The notes below the pieces were generated by a model. That model saw nothing but the letters and a program-made list of their open reading frames with translations. It searched no databases and was not told where the DNA came from. The translations under genes and the position numbers were made by a program. From Longimicrobiaceae bacterium (GTDB taxonomy: Bacteria > Gemmatimonadota > Gemmatimonadetes > Longimicrobiales > Longimicrobiaceae), in contig JASLAX010000137.1 of the NCBI GenBank assembly GCA_030146875.1, positions 1-37,968 on the forward strand: a stretch of DNA of 37,968 nt, written 5' to 3'. Below, piece after piece: positions 34,801 through 37,968 of the stretch (position 1 is the stretch's first letter; every line of letters starts with the position of its first letter).

Positions 34801-35030
34801 TGGGCGTGTACGGCGACGAGGGCCTGCTGGCGGCCACCGAGCGCTTCCGCGACTTCGTCTGCGGGGAGACGCTGGCCGTGGCGCTGGACGCCAGCACGCG
34901 GATGGACTGGACGGGGTACGCCGCCACCCGCGAGGTGGACCTGGACGGGGTGGCGGCGACGATCGGGCTGGCGCGCGCCGGTGCGGCGGGCGAGGGATCC
35001 ACGAGCCCCCAGGGGCGGAGCGCGAGCTGA
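31809..35030 (+). CDS. ileS: Isoleucyl-tRNA synthetase, eukaryote-like (IleS2) type
   Basis: 1073 residues from ATG 31809 (MSRFPDLPPS). The first class I signature is PPTANGRPGIHH (47-58), the second is KKMSKS with KMSKS at 608-612. The editing domain contains YCPRCGTGLSSHEVAQGYQ and WTTTPWTLVSNVALAVNPEL. The anticodon-binding region starts at about 690 (WLLSRLASVTAQ), and the C-terminal part is long, without the zinc finger of the E. coli type. These features mark the eukaryote-like IleS2 branch, whose members are often poorly inhibited by mupirocin. It charges tRNA-Ile with isoleucine. It is followed by lspA two bases later. Confidence 0.95.
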   Translation: MSRFPDLPPSTGALEEEVLARWQEEGTFRKSLERTAGGEPFVFFEGPPTANGRPGIHHMFARTLKDAVARFRTMQGRHVPRIAGWDTHGLPVEIEAEKKLGISGKRQIEEVGVARFNEVCRDSVLVYTDEWERFSGRIGYWLDYSRPYVTYHAEYVESVWWLLRRIADRGLIYRGHKILPYCPRCGTGLSSHEVAQGYQQVKDPSLYLTVPVLGADGEPDGRELLVWTTTPWTLVSNVALAVNPELEYVEVEHEGQRLVLARARVAALFGSEDVVRAEVPADSLVGLRYRRPFDWVNPRWYASEESAAKAWQVLAADFVTSGDGTGIVHMSPAFGADDYAVCSANGLPVLQPVDDRGEFRADLPVVGGRFVKDADTDLVIELKKAGQVFRSSREEHSYPHCWRCKSPLLYMARDSWFIRTTAVKDDLLANNAQVSWFPPEVGSGRFGEWLENNVDWAISRSRYWGTPLPAWVCEADVTHVHFIGSFDELRERSGLAELPDPHRPYVDEVAFPCTCEGCAGTMRRVPEVIDVWFDSGAMPFAQHHYPFQNAEAVDGAKAQFPADFICEGVDQTRGWFYSLLAISTLLGRGPAYRNVVVADLILDAEGKKMSKSVGNVVNPWEAIDRFGADAIRWYLLASSNPWLPTRFDPEGVKEVQRKTFDTIRQTYRFLALYANAEGWTPSSTDEVAAPSVMDRWLLSRLASVTAQVRADLEGYDLTHAVRAVGDFVVDDLSNWYVRRSRDRFWGSADAADTRVAFATLHRALVDVSRMMAPVAPFLADWLHRALVGEGESVHLADFPTEEGAAADAALERGMDAVRTLSTLGRAAREEVGIRVRQPLATVYAVLPPDVRATDEMLAILRDELNVKAVEFMDRAEELVTFSAKPNFKALGARFGKATPRVADAIRALPTESVAAFRRGEPVSVEVDGEARALAEGDLEVVQTAQGELAIQAEGAFTIALDAVLTPELREEGLARELVNRVQRLRKDSGLDVTDRIRLGVYGDEGLLAATERFRDFVCGETLAVALDASTRMDWTGYAATREVDLDGVAATIGLARAGAAGEGSTSPQGRSAS

Positions 35031-35032
35031 GG

Positions 35033-35581
35033 ATGGAGACGACCGCGACGGAGACGAACGCCGCCGCCCCGGCGGACGCGGGGAAGGGGTCCAAGACCGC
35101 CCTGTACCTGGGCGTGGTGGGGACCGTGGTGGCCCTGGACGTGGTCACCAAGTGGGTGGTGGAGCGCAGCCTGCGCCTGTACGACCCCGTCCCCGTGTGG
35201 GGCGACTTCTTCCGGCTGACCTACATCTTCAACCGGGGGGCGGCCTTCGGGCTGCACCTGGGCGGCGCGTCGCGCTGGATCTTCATGGGGCTGGCGCTGG
35301 TCGCGGTGGTCGTGCTCTTCGTGATGTACCGCAACACCCCGTGGACCGACCGCATGCGGCTCATCGCCATCTCGTCCGTGACCGGCGGCGCGATCGGAAA
35401 CCTGATCGACCGCGTGCGCTCCGAGCGCGGCGTGGTGGACTTCCTGGACTTCGGGATCGGCGGCATGCGCTGGCCGGTCTTCAACGTGGCCGACATCGCC
35501 GTTACCGTGGGGGCGCTGCTGCTGGCGGTCTCGCTGTGGCGCGAGGAGCAGGCCCTGGAGCGCGATGCCAAGCCCGAGTGA
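35033..35581 (+). CDS. lspA: Lipoprotein signal peptidase II
   Basis: 182 residues from ATG 35033, two bases after the ileS stop, with GAGG just ahead. Four membrane helices are expected (about 22-42, 78-98, 108-125, 148-168). Catalytic aspartates are Asp126 (GGAIGNLIDR) and Asp154 (FNVADIAV); the family asparagine motif is IFNRGAAFG. It removes signal peptides from prolipoproteins such as the BMP lipoprotein in this window. An N-terminal 20-residue polar extension is longer than usual. The end overlaps rluD by 17 bases. Confidence 0.95.
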   Translation: METTATETNAAAPADAGKGSKTALYLGVVGTVVALDVVTKWVVERSLRLYDPVPVWGDFFRLTYIFNRGAAFGLHLGGASRWIFMGLALVAVVVLFVMYRNTPWTDRMRLIAISSVTGGAIGNLIDRVRSERGVVDFLDFGIGGMRWPVFNVADIAVTVGALLLAVSLWREEQALERDAKPE

Positions 35582-36542
35582 CGAGCGCCGCGAGCTGACC
35601 GTCGGCGAGGGGGCCGAGGGGCGGCTGGACGCCTGGCTGGCGGAGACGCTGGACGTGTCCCGCTCGCGCACCGCGCAGTGGATCGCGGACGGCCGCGTCA
35701 TGGTGAACGGCGCCCCGCCCCGGAAGAGCGACCGGGCGACGCCGGGCGACCGCATCGAGGTGGTGCTCCCGCCGCCGGAGCCGTCGTCCATGGCGCCCGA
35801 GGACATCCCGCTCGCCATCGTGCACCAGGACGCGGACCTGCTGGTGATCGACAAGCCGGCGGGGATGGTGGTGCACCCCTCCGCCGGGCACCGCTCGGGT
35901 ACGCTGGTGAACGCGCTGCTGCACGCGGTGGGCGACCTGTCGGGGATCGGCGGGGTGATGCGGCCGGGGATCGTGCACCGGCTGGACCGCGACACCTCCG
36001 GGCTGATGATCGTGGCCAAGAACGACGAGGCGCACCGCCGCCTCTCCGACGCGCTGAAGCGCCGCGAGATCAAGCGGAGCTACCTGGCCGCGTGCTGGGG
36101 CCACCTGGGAGAGGACGCGGTCACCGTGGAGGCCCCCATCGGGCGGCACCCGAACGACCGCAAGCGGATGTCCGTCGTCCGCGGCGGGCGGCCCGCGACG
36201 ACGCACTTCCGCCGCCTGGAGCGCTGGCGCGCCGCCGACCTGGTGCGCGCCGAGCTGGAGACCGGGCGCACCCACCAGATCCGCGTGCACCTGCTGCACG
36301 TGGGGCACCCGGTGGTGGGCGACGCCACCTACGCCACCGGGCGGGTGAAGATGACCTCGGGGAACGAGCGCCTGTGGGCGCAGACGCTGCACCGCATGGT
36401 GCGCCGCCAGTTCCTGCACGCCGCCGAGCTGCGCTTCCGGCATCCCCGGACGGGCGAGGAGATGCGCTTCGCCTCCCCCCTTCCGCCGGACCTCGCCAAC
36501 GCCGCCGAATGGGCCCGCGGACCCGCCTCCGGGCTTGCTTGA
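35565..36542 (+). CDS. rluD: RluD-family 23S rRNA pseudouridine synthase
   Basis: 325 residues from ATG 35565, inside the end of lspA. The N-terminal S4 domain (about 14-65; RLDAWLAETLDVSRSRTAQW) binds RNA. The catalytic domain has Asp141 in HRLDRDTSGLMIVAK, with IDKPAGMVVHP ahead and RTHQIRVHLLHVGHPVVGD after. It converts uridines to pseudouridine in helix 69 or similar 23S sites; which RluA/C/D subtype cannot be fixed by sequence alone. The last bases of the gene hold the -35 box of the next promoter. Confidence 0.92.
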   Translation: MPSPSDERRELTVGEGAEGRLDAWLAETLDVSRSRTAQWIADGRVMVNGAPPRKSDRATPGDRIEVVLPPPEPSSMAPEDIPLAIVHQDADLLVIDKPAGMVVHPSAGHRSGTLVNALLHAVGDLSGIGGVMRPGIVHRLDRDTSGLMIVAKNDEAHRRLSDALKRREIKRSYLAACWGHLGEDAVTVEAPIGRHPNDRKRMSVVRGGRPATTHFRRLERWRAADLVRAELETGRTHQIRVHLLHVGHPVVGDATYATGRVKMTSGNERLWAQTLHRMVRRQFLHAAELRFRHPRTGEEMRFASPLPPDLANAAEWARGPASGLA

Positions 36543-36567
36543 CCGGGGTGGGGGGGTCCGCTATACT
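36539..36567 (+). promoter_or_regulatory. Sigma-70 promoter of the second chemosensory operon
   Basis: TTGACC (36539-36544) and TATACT (36562-36567) are separated by 17 bases, the closest match to consensus in the window. The predicted start is near 36574, about 27 bases before the cheW ATG. The -35 box overlaps the rluD stop. Confidence 0.8.
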
Positions 36568-36600
36568 GACTGCTCACCCCCCAGGCGGCGCTTCTCGCGG

Positions 36601-37095
36601 ATGGCGATGCTCCAGACCGACACCGACGGCGTGCGCGCGGAGGAGTCCGACCAGGACGCGCGGCTCGAGCGGATGGTGCTGTTCGTGGTCGGGGAGTACC
36701 GGTTCGGCCTGCCGATCGACCGCATCCGCGAGATCATCCCGGCCCGGCCCTACACCCCCCTTCCGGGAAGCGAGCCCTACGTCTGCGGGCTCATCAACCT
36801 GCGCGGGCGCATCGTCACGGCGATCGACCTGGGCGCGCGCCTGCGGCTCCCCCCGGCGGCCTCGCACCCCGACCACTCGCTGGTGATCGTGGAGTACCGG
36901 GGAAAGCTGGTCGGGCTGGCCGTGCAGGAGGTCGCCCGCATCGTGGAGGTGGACACCGCCACGCTGCAGGACACCGCCGGCATCCTGCGCTCGCTGCGGG
37001 TCGACCGCGCCTACCTGCGCGGGGTGGGAGAGGCCGACGACCGGATCTTCGTGGCGCTGGAGCCCGACGAGATCCTCGCCCCCATCCTCGCCTGA
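36601..37095 (+). CDS. cheW: CheW coupling protein of the second chemosensory cluster
   Basis: 164 residues from ATG 36601; the longer upstream frame is excluded because the promoter lies inside it. A polar N-terminal segment of about 22 residues precedes the CheW domain (MVLFVVGEYRFGLPIDRIRE; PLPGSEPYVCGLINLRGRIV; AIDLGARLRLPP), which ends RIFVALEPDEIL. It should couple receptors to the CheA encoded at the right edge. Sequence differs from both CheW copies of the first operon. Confidence 0.9.
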   Translation: MAMLQTDTDGVRAEESDQDARLERMVLFVVGEYRFGLPIDRIREIIPARPYTPLPGSEPYVCGLINLRGRIVTAIDLGARLRLPPAASHPDHSLVIVEYRGKLVGLAVQEVARIVEVDTATLQDTAGILRSLRVDRAYLRGVGEADDRIFVALEPDEILAPILA

Positions 37096-37141
37096 CGACC
37101 GTCTCTCGGGACGCACCACCCACGCACCCTCCGGAGGCTTG

Positions 37142-37504
37142 ATGAACCAAACCGTGTTGATCTGCGACGACGCGATCTTCATGCGGACCATGATCGGCGA
37201 CATCCTGACCCAGGCGGGGTTCCAGATCGTCGGCGAGGCGGAGACCGGCCTGCAGGCGGTGGAGAAGTACCGCTCGCTCAAGCCGCAGCTGGTGACGATG
37301 GACATCGTGATGCCCGACATGGGCGGCATCGACGCGGTGCGCGAGATCGTGAAGGAGGACCCCAACGCCAAGATCCTGATGTGCAGCGCCATGGGTCAGC
37401 AGGCGCTGGTGATCGAGGCCATCCAGGCGGGGGCGCGCGACTTCGTGGTGAAGCCGTTCCAGCCGTCGCGGGTGCTGGAGGCGGTGCAGCGGGTGCTGGG
37501 CTGA
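37142..37504 (+). CDS. cheY: CheY single-domain response regulator
   Basis: 120 residues from ATG 37142, with GGAGG four bases ahead. A complete receiver: Asp9/Asp10, phospho-acceptor Asp54 (LVTMDIVMPDMGG), Ser82 and Lys104 (FVVKPF), with no output domain. Such proteins carry the phosphoryl signal from CheA, classically to the flagellar switch. Position between cheW and cheA is typical of a chemotaxis operon. Confidence 0.92.
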   Translation: MNQTVLICDDAIFMRTMIGDILTQAGFQIVGEAETGLQAVEKYRSLKPQLVTMDIVMPDMGGIDAVREIVKEDPNAKILMCSAMGQQALVIEAIQAGARDFVVKPFQPSRVLEAVQRVLG

Positions 37505-37535
37505 GGCCGGGCGAGACCCGCCACCGGAGGGCGTG

Positions 37536-37968
37536 ATGGAGCTGTCCCAGTACGCCGAGCTGTTCCTCTCCGAGTCGCGGGAGCACGTCTCGGCGATCAA
37601 CCACCTGCTCCTGGAGCTCGAGGCCGACCCCGGCTCGGCCGAGGCGGTGGAGGGGGTGTTCCGCGGCGTCCACACCATCAAGGGGATGTCCGCCACGATG
37701 GGCTACCGCGCGGTGGCCGACGTGGCGCACGAGATGGAGTCGCTGCTCGACCGCATCCGCCAGGGCGTGGTGGTGGCCGACGGCGACCGGGTGGACCTGC
37801 TCTTCGCCGCGGCCGACTCGCTGGAGCGGGCCATCGAGGCCGCGGTGTCGGAGCGGGACGAGGAGCCCGACGTGGAGCCGGTCCTCGCGCGCCTGCGCGC
37901 GGCCGCCGGCGCCCCGGCCGATGCGGCCGCCGCACCGGCGGGGTCGTCCTCCGCGCGCGGCGCCGCCC
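37536..37968 (+). CDS. cheA: CheA histidine kinase, N-terminal part (3' partial)
   Basis: The frame opens at ATG 37536, with GGAGG five bases ahead, and runs to the window edge (144 codons). It encodes an HPt domain (LFLSESREHVSAINHLLLEL; phospho-acceptor His46 in FRGVHTIKGMSATMGY), then the start of a Pro/Ala linker. The kinase core is outside the window. The HIKGxSxxMG form is that of canonical chemotaxis CheA and is distinct from the CheA-REC of the first operon. Confidence 0.92.
   Translation, partial: MELSQYAELFLSESREHVSAINHLLLELEADPGSAEAVEGVFRGVHTIKGMSATMGYRAVADVAHEMESLLDRIRQGVVVADGDRVDLLFAAADSLERAIEAAVSERDEEPDVEPVLARLRAAAGAPADAAAAPAGSSSARGAA

Overview
The window is very GC-rich (roughly 70 % or more), gene-dense bacterial chromosome. 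Gene content, the eukaryote-type isoleucyl-tRNA synthetase, frequent GTG starts and the dispersed hairpin repeats suggest a Gemmatimonadota-like soil bacterium (possibly Longimicrobium relatives). That placement is an inference from gene style, not a proven identification. No rRNA, CRISPR array, insertion sequence or prophage was seen.

Layout. 1-0.8 kb: end of enolase, an FtsB/DivIC-type septum protein and two CAU tRNA genes with strong terminators. 1.2-4.1 kb: a chemoreceptor followed at once by a BMP-family (PnrA/Med) lipoprotein with no transporter genes. 4.2-5.2 kb: an S66 LD-carboxypeptidase. 5.3-13.4 kb: a seven-gene chemosensory operon (REC-histidine kinase, CheW, CheR-TPR, CheW, receptor, CheA-REC, CheB). 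Its composition matches the Wsp/Frz type of alternative-function systems rather than flagellar chemotaxis. 13.5-15.0 kb: two small SWIM zinc-finger proteins around a small hydrophilic protein, with an unusual regulatory leader between cheB and these genes. 15.1-18.1 kb: a lower-GC gene for a single-chain restriction-modification-like protein, probably acquired. 18.2-22.8 kb: endonuclease III, small hypothetical proteins, a pentapeptide-repeat protein, a glycerophosphodiester phosphodiesterase and a BON-domain protein.

From 23.2 kb to 36.5 kb the genes are housekeeping genes in tight groups: tilS-hpt-ftsH-folP-cdaA (tRNA lysidine, purine salvage, membrane protease, folate, c-di-AMP), yggS-divIVA-pnp, and ileS-lspA-rluD. 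Two near-identical, multi-hairpin intergenic repeats separate these groups, and a third, partial copy precedes tilS. At 36.54 kb a near-consensus sigma-70 promoter starts a second chemosensory operon (cheW-cheY-cheA) that runs off the end.

The most unusual parts are: (1) the leader of the first SWIM gene, where a 31-codon reading frame with a strong ribosome-binding site overlaps an intrinsic terminator just upstream of the gene; (2) a Wsp-like pathway in which a soluble REC-kinase stands where a diguanylate cyclase would be expected; (3) the single-chain modification/restriction protein in a compositional island; (4) the receptor plus binding-lipoprotein pair.
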